Below, piece by piece: positions 46,562 through 58,543 of a DNA stretch of 64,000 bases; within the stretch, counting starts at the first letter, position 1; each line of letters starts with the position of its first letter. The notes below the pieces were generated by a model. That model made no database searches. It had not been told where the DNA came from and saw only the letters and a program-made list of their open reading frames with translations. The translations under genes and the position numbers were made by a program. Source of the DNA: Amorphophallus konjac (taxonomy: Eukaryota > Streptophyta > Magnoliopsida > Alismatales > Araceae); the NCBI GenBank assembly GCA_022559845.1, contig CM040121.1, forward strand, positions 510,178,566 to 510,242,565, given 5' to 3'.

Positions 46562-47064
46562 AAATGGAAGGAGTGCAGGCCAAGATTGCCTCCATCACCT
46601 TTAATGATAGCCCTCGCAATGAGGCACCTACCATGAGGTCCCGTGTGTCACTTCACCGCTCGCACAGGGTGATTGATTAGACGAAGAATATGACGATTAG
46701 CCCCCCTATGTTGTCTAGGGATACCCTATCATGTTTTGGAGGACTCCGCAAAATTTGACACAACATCCGGGAAAAGGGACTAGGGCCATCATTATTGACT
46801 TTGACGACAGATTCCTGTGGAAAATAGTCACAACAAGACGCGATTCTCCGCTTGGGGCGGAGTCTCGGCAGACCCATCACATGGGAACAGTGCAAAGGAG
46901 AAGAAGTGTAGGGAAGAAGGAACGCACAAGAGAACAAACAAGCAGCAAAAAATCAAATCACTCCATTCATAATTCTACATAATCTGTCATAAACATCACA
47001 ATCATAGAGAGGAGGCGGGTCCATTAGCTCGCCAACTCTTGCCATTATCTTCATGCTCGTCCCT
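46562..47064. other. Spacer between PMD genes A and B
   Basis: No supported gene. A decayed inverted GGAGTGCAGG...GCCTCC-like sequence near 46569-46592 may be a relic of the 30-bp palindrome upstream of the gene A TATA box. Confidence 0.3.
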
Positions 47065-48339
47065 CTAGGCGTCCCTCTCCTCTCCCCTGAGGTGAGGATC
47101 CCTCAGAAGCCTCCGGGATCCCCGTGCGGTAGCACCCACCTCGCCTCGTGGCGTCGGCTCCACAGCAATGACTCGCTGCTCCTCCCCTGGCGTGGCAAAG
47201 AAGCCACTAGCGGCAAAGCGACTAGACTGGCGCAGTCGCTCCCCGAACTCTCGCGCTCTCTCGTAGCGCGTCTCCATCCCCCCTAGCCTCTGCACGACGG
47301 CCTGAAGGCCCAGCTGGAGCTCCCTCACTTGGGCCTCCAAGGCCCTCCTCTCGGTCTGATCCCGCTGTCGCTCGGACCTTCTCTCGGCTTTCTCTCTCTC
47401 TGCCTCTCTCCTCATCATCTGCAGAAGAACCCTTAACTCCAGGATGTCTGGAGAAGGTCTCTCCTCACCGCGATGTCGCAGCTCTGCTACAATCGCCACC
47501 CAGGCATCACGCTCCTCTTTCGCCCGGGCAGCCCGAGCCACCGCACCAGCAAGTTGCTCCCGAAGGGAGGCAATCTCGAGAAAAGGGGCCGAGGAACTGG
47601 AAGATGCGCCGCCAGTCACTCCCACCGTCGTTGTCTGCTGGGCACGCTGGAACGAACAAACAATAGCCGTCAGCTAAGCTCCACATTTAAAAATAAAAAT
47701 TGCGGCACGTAACTTACCAGGAGCGACAGCTCATGTTGAGCGACGGCCAGCTGCCGCCTAGCCTCTGATAGTTGGGCGCGCGAGCCGCCGATGCCACGCG
47801 TGTCCCCAGCTTGGGGAAGCCCCGCATAACTCTCTCTCTGCCGCCGCAGGAAGTCGGCGATGTCCTGCACCAATACACTCCCTTGCTGTCCAGGGAGACG
47901 TACGTGCCAGTCCTCGAGCCTCGCCTTGCCGCGACTCTCCCTCCTGACCCGGCTCGGCTCGTCCGCACTCGCCCACTCATCGGCCAGGCCCAGGGTCCTC
48001 GCCATGTCCTGCACCAAGGAAGGAGGACCTCGCATCATAACAAAGAACACGTCCCCTGTCTAGGACGCGTCCATCACTTGAGTGCAACACTCGCCGAACC
48101 CTTTCCCCCTCGCACGCCTTGCTTCAAAACTCAAAATGGATCAAAGAGGAAGAGATTGGAGGACCTACCAGACCGTGTTCACCTCCCTCCGTGACATCGG
48201 GCCCCTCGGGTCCCTCGGGGGCCCGAAGCGGCCCTTCCTCCTCTATAGACGCCGTTCCGTGCTCTGGCGCGTCCCTCCTTGGGCGAGGGGTCCCGCGTCC
48301 CTCTCCACCTTCACCATGGTCGGGCCCACCGAACTCCAT
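47065..48339 (-). pseudogene. PMD-family gene B, lacking the PMD core
   Basis: Exon 1 (48339-48169, 57 codons, phase 0, donor GTAGGT) is acidic and Gly/Pro-rich, and starts MEFGGPDHG, like MEQGGPSQG in gene C. The next exon (about 48055-47718) carries only the last part of the domain (MARTLGLADEWA, LEDWHVRLPG) fused to the coiled-coil start. The last exon (47646-47065, 194 codons) is the coiled coil. The PMD core exon of genes A and C is missing, and two introns present in C are absent. The product would be a coiled-coil protein without the mobile domain. No in-frame stop is seen in the last two exons; the start of the middle exon is uncertain. Confidence 0.55.
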
Positions 48340-48467
48340 CGATCAAAAGAGGAGGAAGACGAAAAAGGGGGCAAGCGAGTTTCGGCGGAAGGCGGGCTCG
48401 TTTGCGGGTAAGGCACGGGAGAAGAAAGGCCACCTGACGCTTTAAATTTGAATTCAAGGATTAAGAC

Positions 48468-48493
48468 GCGTCCTCGCGCCTGGACGCGCCCAA
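48468..48493. repeat. Diverged palindrome upstream of PMD gene B
   Basis: GACGCGTCCTCGCGCCTGGA then CGCGCC, about 130 bases upstream of the gene B ATG. It is a decayed form of the 30-bp palindrome found upstream of gene C. Confidence 0.5.
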
Positions 48494-51348
48494 AAAGGGA
48501 GAAAGGAACATAATCCCCCCGTACAAAGTAGTTCCCTTCTGTCCAGGGCAAAAGTCTCGTGAAGCATAAACAACGTGGTGCAAAAGAAAGTGCGGGAAAG
48601 AAAAGGGCACGCCACACGAAATCTATTTCATATAATAGTCAAAGTACATCATACAGTGAGAAGGGTGACGTGTACAAGCAACTCTCTAACTCTCGCTATC
48701 ACCCTCCTGGTCATCTCTCTCCTCCCTCCTCTGACGGGGATCCCTAGGGGGCCTCTGCGACCTCTGCAAACCCTGAGAAGCTGTGCTCGCCTCGCCCTGC
48801 GATGGCACCCCAGCCTCGAAGGCACGACGACGCTCCTCGGCCGAAGAAACCAGATAGCTGCCTATGGAAAAAGAACCAGACTGACGAAGTCGGGCCCCGC
48901 GTTCCTTCGCCCTCTGGTATCGCTCCTCGCTCTCTCGAAGCCTCCCCTCCGCCGTGCGGAGACTCAATCGGAGCTCCATCAGCTGGGCCTCCAGAGCCCT
49001 CCTCTCGTCCCAGTCTTGCAGTCACTCTGCCCTCCTGTCCTCTCTCTCTCTCTCTGTCCTCTCTCTCTCTCTCTGCCCTCTCTCTCCCTCTCCTCTCTCT
49101 CTCGCGTCGCCTCCCTCCTCGACAGTTCGAGGGCGATCCGTAAATCCAGCACGTCATGAGGGAGCTCCTCAGCCTCCCGTCGACGCTCCTCTTCCAGCTC
49201 CACAATCCGGGCGTCACGCTCCGCCACCCGAGCATCACACTCCTGCTCGGCATGAACAGCAAGCGCCAGGGCCTCCCTAATCTCGGCCACCTGTCAAAGT
49301 ACGCATGCACCGTAAGAGAACAGTGATAGAAGGAGAGCAGCCAGAAGGAGAGTCGAGGTCAGGCAGACACTCACTCGAGCCTCGCGGTCACGCTCGGCCT
49401 CCTCAGCCCGGGCCACCGCGTAGGCCAGCTGCTCCTGAAGAGCAGAAATCTCCGGAGGAGGGCCCCGCGAACTGGAACCCGCTCCACCAGCCATCCCGGC
49501 TGCCGCTGTCTGGTGGGCCCGCTGAAACACGGGGCAAACGTCGGTCAAAGGCTAAACATCAAAAATCCAGGTCACAAAAAATGCATTGCATAGACTCACC
49601 AGGATCTCCAACTCCTGTCGGATGGCCACTAACTGCCGCCTGGCGTCTGCCAGCTGGGCCCGCAGGTCAGCAATCATGTTGTCACGAGCATCCTACATTG
49701 CACATAAGTTAGTGCCACATGCATATACATATAGAAGGGTGAAGCATTTTCATTTCACTTACCCCTGCCATACCACCAAGGAAGAGGCGGTCCCCGTACG
49801 TAGCCCGGTACCGTCTCAGGTAATCAGTACTTGTAGCACCCGTGTACAAAATAAATAAATAAATAAATAAATAAATAAAGACATTAAATAAATAATATTT
49901 TCAAATACTAATAATAACAATAATGTTTATGATAAAAAAAATAATAATAATAACATTTATGATTAAGTTTATGATATATTAAACTTATGAAAGAAATAGG
50001 AACTCAGGGTTATCAAATGTAAAGGGAATCCACTTAACAAAATGACCTCCTAGTGTAGTGGTTAAGTGTCTTGCCTTCAACCCAAAGACTAGGGTTCTAT
50101 ACACCCCATCAACATTCTTTTGCCAAGTCTCAATTTAACCCAATTTAAGTGGACGATGTGGCCATCTTAGACACCAAGAAAAAGGGAAAAAATTCAAAAT
50201 TTCCCAAGCCACTTATCCTCCATTATCCCCAACACATGTCACTATCTCATATCCCAGATCCTGAAATTTAGGATCTTGCCCCCCTAAGCCTGTCTAGTAG
50301 AGGGGATTAAATCTAGGCCTAGCTCTCCCATTGTGTTAGTTAGAGCTTCGAGATACGAGCCTAGGCCGGGAGGTTCTGTTCTGCGTACTAAGAGGAGAGG
50401 AGGTTGCTGGGGAAGCTTCTTCCTTCGCTAATTACCATCCAAACAGGTAGGTGTTCTCAATTTTAACTAAACTACTAGTTAATTAGTGCCTAAGCAGTGC
50501 ATCTCCATGCGATTTATTGTTGCATAGCATATGTCAGCCTAGTAAATAGCCTGTACCCACTTAAATCGAAAAAGATTAGTGAAAGGATTAACATATATTA
50601 GAAATAATTAGCAGGTATTAGCTATAATTAATATGTGTTAGTAGGTCTTCTCAATTTTTAACAAAACCCATAGTTAATTAAGGCATAACAGGATATAAGT
50701 TCTTAGTTAGTCTATCTCCATGCGACGTTCTAGCATCAATCAGTATTAAACCTTGCATGGTATACATTCTATAATAACTATTATCATAATCTGCAGTAGG
50801 ATTTCAAGCAACCCATATCTTACTTTAATTTTCTATTATTTAAATGCATTAACTTGTTAAGTAACTGTTAGATGCCATGACATTAAACTTGTCAGATAAT
50901 CAGTAGTTAATATGGGAGTATTCAACTTGTTAAACTATCACTTAGTACTTAGTATAGTGAAACCTGTTAAACTGAGTACCTGTGGAAACCGTAAACAGTT
51001 ATGTCTTTATGTTAAGTTAAGAGTAATGATCTTTGAGGATTTTTATTTTTTTTATTTGGAGGGGTCTTGATGTGAATTTTGAGGGATATATATTTTTCAT
51101 TTTCATCTATTTTTTTATATAATTATTTTCATAAAATTCCTTTAAAATAAAATGTAACACTATTCACTTTTACTATTCATATGACAGTAATTGTCTGTTA
51201 AAATATCATTTAATATATTGGAGACTCATCTAACCCGTTAAACTTAGTGTAGCACCCTGAGTATAAAATGAATAAAGATTTCTGACGTTATAAGTCAAAA
51301 TCTTAATCCCTATATTTATTGATGTATTTATTACTTAAGGAAGTAACA

Positions 51349-51401
51349 TGGCCTAGTGGTTAAGTAGCACATCCCAAATCTAAGGTCCAGGGTTCAATTC
51401 C
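51349..51401 (+). other. Pol III A/B-box pair, tRNA-derived SINE-like relic (LTR 1)
   Basis: TGGCCTAGTGG (A-box type) at 51349-51359 and GGTTCAATTCC (B-box type) at 51391-51401, 42 bp apart. A weaker pair lies near 50049-50095. It does not fold as an intact tRNA by eye. The equivalent in LTR 2 is 60052-60104. Confidence 0.45.
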
Positions 51402-51420
51402 TAGCACCAACAAGTCTTTT

Positions 51421-52605
51421 TGGCTGCCAGACATTCTTGCATCACAAATTATACAGAAACTTTTGGACCCAAATGGTACCCGGGTCCAAGATAGCTTGTG
51501 AAATCATGAAACTGCTGTAACAACACCTTGGGAACCCAAATTTTGTTAGAACAGTTTGTCTTTTCATTTCTGAACTTGTTCAGGTTGTGTCTATTCTGAG
51601 TCCACTCTCTTAAGTTCCAATTTCCATTCTGTTTCAGCTGAGAAAGTTTGTGGGTTCTGTTTGCGTGTCTGGTCATGGTCGACATCTGGTAAGTCTGTGG
51701 TCGACCATAGTTTCTCCAGATACCAGTATCTGTTCTGGTTGAGCCTCTGGTCGACAGAGGAGGGGTCTGTTGTCGACCAGCTTGTTTCCAGACACCTTGT
51801 TTTACAGGTTTGTGTTTATTAACATGATTTAATGCTTTGTTTGTCTAGTTACTTCTGTGAATTTGAACTTCTCGTCTGATATGACTGTTGTTTTTAAACT
51901 GATGTGGATTATCCATTTTCCCTTTAGAATTCTCTCTTCCAAGGTGACATTAATCTGTTTAGAGGAGCTTTCAGCTATATCCTTTGTTTGTTTTGATATA
52001 AGTTCATCAAGGGGCCTTTTCCTTTAGAGTCAGCTATTTTATTTAAAGTTTTTATTTGGAATTCCTTTTTAGCCGTTGGGTTGTACCCTAACCCCTCTTT
52101 CTGAAAATTTACTTTTATTCCCAACACAGCGTTCAAGTTTTCTTGACCCTTAGTCATTTTTTCAATGTTTCCTGTTTGTTTTTCAGTTCACTTTGGATTC
52201 TTTCTATTTCTTTCAGAAGTTGACTGTTTTCTTCCTTGAGTGAGTTGTTTCTTTCTTGAGTTAGCTTAGTTTCCTGTTCATATTCTTGAGTCTTTAATTT
52301 TAACTCGTCAATTGTGTTTTTCAGTACTTCATTTTCTTCTAATAGCCCTTTGACGTTTTCTTCATCTATCTCGCGTTGATTCAGTTTATTTTGCAAGGTG
52401 GTGATCTCCAATTCTAGTTCAGTTCTGTTGGCAATTGAGTTGCTGTCATTATTGAACTGATTAACCTTCTTCTTCAAACTTTTATTTTCCCTTCTTATTC
52501 TTTCATATGTATCAAGTAAATCTGAATAGGCTTCTTCCCAATCTGAGCTAGAAAAGTCTTGAAAAGGGGAGGTTACCTCAAGATCGTTGCTGTCTCCTTT
52601 GGCCA
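51421..52605 (-). pseudogene. Captured copia gag fragment inside Tekay LTR 1
   Basis: Its minus strand matches copia 37015-38212: Gag coiled coil, the GR-x-QT peptide repeats and the start of protease. It keeps the frame at a place (near 37300) where the local copia copy lost a base, so it came from a related, less damaged copy. Protein similarity is roughly 85 percent by eye. It retains two GTCGAC-N16-GTCGAC pairs (51678/51700 and 51750/51772). Lying in U3, it is antisense to the host element. Confidence 0.9.
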
Positions 52606-53190
52606 AGTGAGGGGTATGAAAAACGACATGGAGTAGGAAAACAACATGGACTTAAACATGTTATTTTTATTATTACATTTTGGGTAAAAATGGGGGAAAA
52701 TACTTAATCTGTTATTATTATTATTATATTTTTGGTAAAAATGGAGAAAATGCTTAAATTTGTTATTTTTATTCTAATGGAGAGAATGCTTTAAAAAAAA
52801 GTAGGAAAAATGAGATAAATTCAATAAAAGTGGAGGTACTAATCTCGCACAGTTGTCTGTGGATTACTCGTCATTATACACCTTGGACTCCGTTCCAACT
52901 CCACCTTATTTTCCTACTGGTCAAGCCTAGCCTTGAAATTCTTTATTGGCTATAAATGAAATGGATGTCAAAAATATGACTTAAATGCTGGTAAAAGGGC
53001 TCGGTCCGGTCCTGGGAGGAGCACCCGAAACCAAAGGGAAGAGATCTCTTGCTTGAGGGCGTCTAGCATTGCGTCCTAATACTTGCTAAATTGAGACATT
53101 CCATCAACACTTGCTTGGCCCAGACAGGGCAATACTTGCGTGGCCCCAAAAGGGGCAATACTGGACTTGAAATGTCATTGAGTGAATTGT

Positions 53191-53200
53191 TATATAAATA
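53191..53200 (+). promoter_or_regulatory. TATA box of Tekay-like LTR (5' copy)
   Basis: TATATAAATA, followed by GCCAATTCC; the 3' LTR copy is at 61902-61911. Confidence 0.75.
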
Positions 53201-53795
53201 GCCAATTCCTACTGTACATGTTTCACCTTGCTTACTGATTTTAAATTACAGTCGTTCATTATTTGTTCAGTCTTGTATCACTTACTGTTAGATTGAATGT
53301 ATATGCTTTCCTTGCTCTCATCCTGCGTTATCAATTTTTATAAATTCCTTGATCTCTACTGTCTGTATGCATGAATTGAAATATTAATCACTTAAAGCCT
53401 GTTAAGGTTTGAGATGTAATTCCTACTGAGCGATTCGCTCATCCAGTTGTTATCTAACCATTTCAGGTGATTTGGAGGACGACCCGATTCCAGGAGGGGA
53501 TGAGTCTGAGTGATAAGTGTAGAATTAGAATTGCCCCCTATTATTGTAATTTCATTATGTTGGGTAATGTTGTAATCTGAACTATGTCGGTATGTATGAG
53601 TTAGATCAATAAAGGGTATGAATTGATCCTTGTATTTGTAGAATCATCGGAATTATCAAATTAAAGGTTTAGCTTGCGCGCTCTTTTACTTGTCTAAGGT
53701 AGAAGCCCTTAGAATCTCTAGCTTGCTTTGGTTCTATATAAAGCACTGTCGCGCCGCGGGCAGGCTTCCGCGCTCGGGACGTGACAGTACTTTCT

Positions 53796-53807
53796 TGGTA
53801 TCAGAGC
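53796..53807 (+). other. Tekay-like primer-binding site
   Basis: TGGTATCAGAGC, nine bases after the LTR end, complementary to initiator tRNA-Met. Confidence 0.9.
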
Positions 53808-54045
53808 CTAGGATTTAAATTTTCCTAGGTAAAACATGTATTTAGTTCAAGGAGTAGAAATGTCTATCTAGGTAAACCCTAGCTAGAAGATAAAACTAGA
53901 AATGTCTTATTCGGATTTACCCAAGGGTAAAAATACATGTTATTCAGTGGTTAGATCGTACCCGGTGAGATGGGTAGAGACGTGGGCTAGTGTTGTAAAA
54001 CCGACTACGTAAGATCTTTACCGTATTTGAATCCCTTGCAGGATC

Positions 54046-55600
54046 ATGGCTGGACACTGGCGCGAGATGCAGCGCACGGTGCAAGGTCTCACTGAGGCGC
54101 TACAGCAGGTGGCGCAAGGCGGAGCTCGCGGTGCTCACCGTGGAGCCGGTGATCTTCATCGGGATTTCGTAACATGAACCCACCCAAGTTTGCGGGTTCG
54201 GTGGACCCCGACGATGCCGAGCATTGGCTCAAGGAGACCGAGAGGATCTTCCGCGTGATGCAATGCACGGACGAAGAGAAGGTCCTACTAGCCACATTCC
54301 AACTAGAGAGGGATGCGCGAAGCTGGTGGGAGTCCGTGGAGGCCACATTACCTGACGATCATGTCACGTGGGCGGAGTTTGTCGAACACTTCAACGGCAA
54401 GTACTTCTCGGACCGAGTGCAAGAGAATAAGGTCGCGGAATTTGCCGCGCTGAAGCAATGGACTCGGAAGGTGGCCGAATATGAGGCCCAGTTCTCAGAC
54501 TTTCCCGTTATGCACCTCACTTGGTGTGTACGGAAAAGATGAAGGCGAGGAGATTTCTCAACGGGCTACAGCCCCAATATATTACCCAGCTTGCACCGAT
54601 GGACATCCACGTCTACTCAGAAATGGTTCATCGTGCTCAGCTATTGGAGGACGCCACCGAATTTTCTACAGAATTCAGGGCAAGGACAAGAAGGAGCAGG
54701 TTACCAGTTCGGGAAGCTTCAAACCACCTTTTGGCAAGAAGCGAACCTTTAATGGAGGCGAGTCTTCCAAGGCAAAGAGGTTCCAGAAAAATCACAAGCC
54801 ATACCTCGCTATCAGTAACAAGCCCTTCTCCGACGTTACTCCTTCTAAGGATAGCTGTACTTATTGTGATAAAGCTGGTCATAAGACCGAGGACTGCTGG
54901 AGGAAACTGGGAGCGTGCCTCCGATGTGGGAGTCAAGATCACCGAATTCTCGACTGCCCGTTGATGAAGGAGCAAGCCAGCAAGGACGAGAAGCGTCCAT
55001 TTAAAAAGCAAGGCCGTCTGCAAGCTCTTCAAGGGACGGAATCTGTGGAAGGAGGAATTGTGGAAGGTACATTGATTATTTGTTCTAAGCCTGCTAGAGT
55101 TTTATTTGATACTGGAGCAACTCATTCATTTGTTTCCAAGAAGTTTCCTGCTTCATTTTCTAAAGAACCCGAATGGATAGATTTAATTATAACTACACCT
55201 CTTGGAAACAAATCAGATATCATGTACCATTATCCAAATTGTGAGATTATGGTTCAAGACCATAATTTATCGGCCGACCTGATATGCCTTGACATGGAAT
55301 GTTACGATGTCATATTAGGAGCCGACTGGTTATCAACCTACCAAGCAACGGTAGATTGTCGGCATGGCAAAATAGCTTTTAAGAATTATCCCGAGTTAGT
55401 TTTTAACAAATCTCGGAATAAAACCCTGCTTATCTCAGCTCTCCGAGCCAGTAAACTGGTGAAAAAGGGATGCATGGCTTTTTTGGCTTTTGTAACCACC
55501 ACTGAAGTTGAGAAGACAAAAATTGATGACATCCGAGTGATTCGGGACTTCTCGATGTATTTCCAGACGACTTACCTGGTTTACCTCCGGAGAGGGAAGT
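54046..55600 (+). pseudogene. Tekay-like Gag and protease
   Basis: The ATG at 54046 opens Gag and a frameshift near 54165 follows. The Retrotrans_gag domain (PPKFAGSVDPDDAEHWL, RSWWESVEATLP, FVEHFNGKYF) runs to about 54500, then two more frame changes (near 54510 and 54690). Two zinc knuckles, CTYCDKAGHKTEDC and CLRCGSQDHRILDC, lie at about 54855-54960. The protease active site VLFDTGATHSFVS (DTG) is near 55100 and the domain ends near YDVILGADWLS. The frame breaks again near 55575 before RT. Confidence 0.85.
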
Positions 55601-58414
55601 GTCATTCACCATAGATATTGTTCCGGGTGCCAGACCTGTTTCTAAAGCACCCTACAGGATGTCTCCTATGGAATTGAAAGAGCTGAAAGAGCAGTTGATG
55701 GACTTACTAAAGAAAGGATTCATTAGGTCGAGCACTTCCCCATGGGGAGCACCTGTGCTATTTGTTAAAAAGAAGGATGGTACATTGAGATTATGCATCG
55801 ATTATCGGCAGTTAAACAATCTACAATCAAGAACAAGTACCCACTACCGAGAATTGATGAGCTGTTCGACCAATTATCAGGAGCAATGTATTTCTCCAAA
55901 ATAGATCTTCGATCTGGTTACCACCAATTGAGGATCAAGGAGGAGGAAATTTACAAAACTACATTTCGAAGTAGGTATGGGCATTACGAATTTACTGTTA
56001 TGCCTTTTGGACTAACAAATGCGCCTGCAGCTTTCATGTAGTTAATGAACAGCATTTATCGACCTTACTTAGATCAATTTATTGTGGTCTTCATTGATGA
56101 TATATTGATTTATCAAAGACTGAAGAAGAGCATGAGGAACATCTCAAGATGGCATTACAGATATTGCGAGACAACAAATTGTATGCTAAATTCAGTAAAT
56201 GCCAGTTCTGGCTTGAGGAAGTGTCCTTCTTAGGACATGTCATCTCCAAGAATGGGATTTCTGTTGACCCTGCAAAGGTCGAAGCCGTGCAAAACTGGGA
56301 ACGACCGACGAGTGCAACGGAGATTCGTAGCTTCTTGGGCTTAGCTGGTTATTACCGACGTTTCATCAAGGACTTCTCCAAGATTGCGGTTCCTCTTACC
56401 AAATTGACTCGCAAGGAAGTGCCTTATGAGTGGAATGAAGACTGTGGAAGGAGCTTCTTGACTCTGAAGGAACTCTTGACTACTGCACCGATCTTAGCTC
56501 TTCCAATTGAAGGAGAGAAATACGAGGTATATACCGATGCATCTGGTATCGGCCTCGGATGTGTATTAATGCAGAATGGGAGAGTTATTGCATACTCGTC
56601 CCGGCAATTGAAGAACATGAAGAGAATTATCCTGTGCACGATCTAGAGCTAGCCGCAGTGGTATTGGCTTTGAAGATCTGGAGACACTATCTCTATGGAG
56701 AACAATTTACAGTCTACTCCGATCATAAAAGCCTTAAATATTTATTCTCTCAGAAGGAGTTGAACATGCGCCAACGGCGTTGGCTCGAATATCTCAAGGA
56801 TTTCGACTTCACAATACAATATCATCCTGGTAAGGGTAATTCCGTAGCAGATGCCCTTAGTCGGAAGCCGAGAGCTCTATTAGCCAACTGTATGGTTCAG
56901 GAATGGAAATTATTAGAAAAATTTTCTGAACTTGACATCAACATGGGCGAGAATGATGGGAGTATTACTCTATCCCACTTAAGTATACATCCGGACTTGC
57001 TAACTGAAGTCAAGAGGTTGCAAGAAGAAGACCCGTTGTTGGTGGAAATAAAGGAAAAGCTGGATGAGAAGATCGATTTCAAGATGGCACCCGATCGAAG
57101 AATCTTATTCCATGAAAGGACATGTGTGCCCGACAGTCCTGAGCTGAAGAAGAAGATTCTTGAAGAAGGCCATCGATCGAGATACACGATACATCCGGGA
57201 GCCACTAAAATGTACCAAGACATAAAAAGGACCTTCTGGTGGCCCAACATGAAAAGGGAAATAGCAGAATTCGTGTCTCGATGTTTGACTTGCCAGCAGG
57301 TGAAGGCCGAACATCAAAAGCACGTAGGGAAACTGCATCCACTAGATATTCCCAAGTGGAAATGGGAGGATATCGGCATGGACTTCATCATGGGCTTGCC
57401 CAAGTCTAGGGGCGGATATGATAGCATATGGGTAATCATCGATCGTCTTACTAAATCGGCTCAATTCTTACCTATTAAGAGTCGATGGTCGGTTGATATC
57501 CTCGCTGCTCTGTACATTAAGGAAGTCAGTAGACTCCATGGAATCCCTGTGTCTATAGTATCTGACCGAGACCCTCGCTTCACGTCTCACTTCTGGAAGA
57601 GTCTACAACGCTCTCTAGGAACGAAGCTTAATTTCAGCACAGCTTTCCATCCCCAGACAGATGGTCAGATGGAAAGGACTAATCAGGTTGTTGAAGATAT
57701 GTTGCGAGCATGTATTATAGATTTTGGCGGGAGTTGGCATGACCACTTACCATTAGCCGAAATTGCCTACAATAACAGCTACCAAGCCAGCATTCAAATG
57801 GCACCTTTCGAAGCACTCTATGGTAGAAGCTGTAGATCTCCGGTATGCTGGGGGAGGTCGGTGAAAGACAACTCCTAGGTCCTGATATTGTAAGAGATTC
57901 CACTGAGAAGATTCTCCTTATCAGAGAGAGACTCAAGGTGGCTCAATGCAGGCAAAAATCTTATGCTGATAATAGAAGAAGGGACTTGGAATTTCAAGAC
58001 GGTGATCATGTATTTCTCAAGGTATCTCCCAGTCGAGGTATCCGAAGATTTGGTGTTAAAGGTAAACTTACAGCAAGATTCATCGGTCCATTTGAAGTAT
58101 TGGAAAGAGTGGGTGAGGTAGCCTACCGCATCGCCTTACCTCCTCAACTCTCGGAAGTGCACAACGTATTTCATGTTTCTATGCTGAAGAAATACGTGCA
58201 TGATCCTTCTCACGTCATCGACCACGCCAGTTTGGTGATTCAAAAGGATCTGACCTATGAGCAAAAGCCGATGCGAATCCTCGATCGAGAAGCCCGAGTT
58301 CTAAGGAACAAGACGATCCCTATGGTTAAAGTTCAATGGAATCGATGCTCGGAGCAAGAAGCAACATGGGAAACTGAGGAATCTATGAAGAGAAGATACC
58401 CAGAACTGTTCTAG
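55575..58414 (+). pseudogene. Tekay-like Pol with chromodomain
   Basis: RT has [30 protein letters not shown] and the FIDDILIY catalytic box (near 56085). It is broken near 55820, by TAG at 56039-56041 and near 56115. RNase H starts [10 protein letters not shown], with a frame change near 56610. Integrase has the HHCC part (IHPGATKMYQ, CLTCQQVK), GMDFIMGLP, VSDRDPRFTS and MERTNQ, with a break near 57840. The GPY/F motif (FIGPFEVLERVGEVAYRI) is near 58080. The C-terminal chromodomain (VKVQWNRCSEQEATWETEE) ends at 58414; in chromoviruses it steers integration to marked chromatin. Confidence 0.92.
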
Positions 58415-58464
58415 CTGGCAGGTATCTTATCCTTTACACAGTACTCTTATGTAGTTGAATTTAT

Positions 58465-58526
58465 CCCTATACAGTTGAATTTGGGGACCAAATTACCCTA
58501 TACAGTTGAATTTGGGGACCAAATTC
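58465..58526 (+). repeat. 31-bp duplication before the polypurine tract
   Basis: CCCTATACAGTTGAATTTGG plus GGACCAAATT occurs twice in tandem (58465-58495 and 58496-58526), just upstream of the PPT at 58531-58543. Confidence 0.9.
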
Positions 58527-58543
58527 TTTTAAGTAGGGGAGGG

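Larger units (their letters stand above)
49832..53786 (+). repeat. Tekay-like 5' LTR with captured copia fragment
   Basis: 3955 bp, very long for this group. It contains an AAAT microsatellite at 49852, A/B-box pairs, an internal TGTAGCACCC repeat at about 51250, an antisense copia gag fragment (51421-52605) and a TATA box TATATAAATA at 53191-53200. U3 is thus about 3.36 kb. Confidence 0.95.

Noticed and set aside
48559..49159. Plus-strand ORFs rich in Ser, Leu and Pro
   Set aside because: They are antisense to the Arg/Glu coiled coil of PMD gene C; CT-rich complement gives Ser/Leu runs.
51349..51420. Possible tRNA gene
   Set aside because: A and B boxes are present, but no cloverleaf acceptor or anticodon stem is visible; a SINE-like relic fits better.
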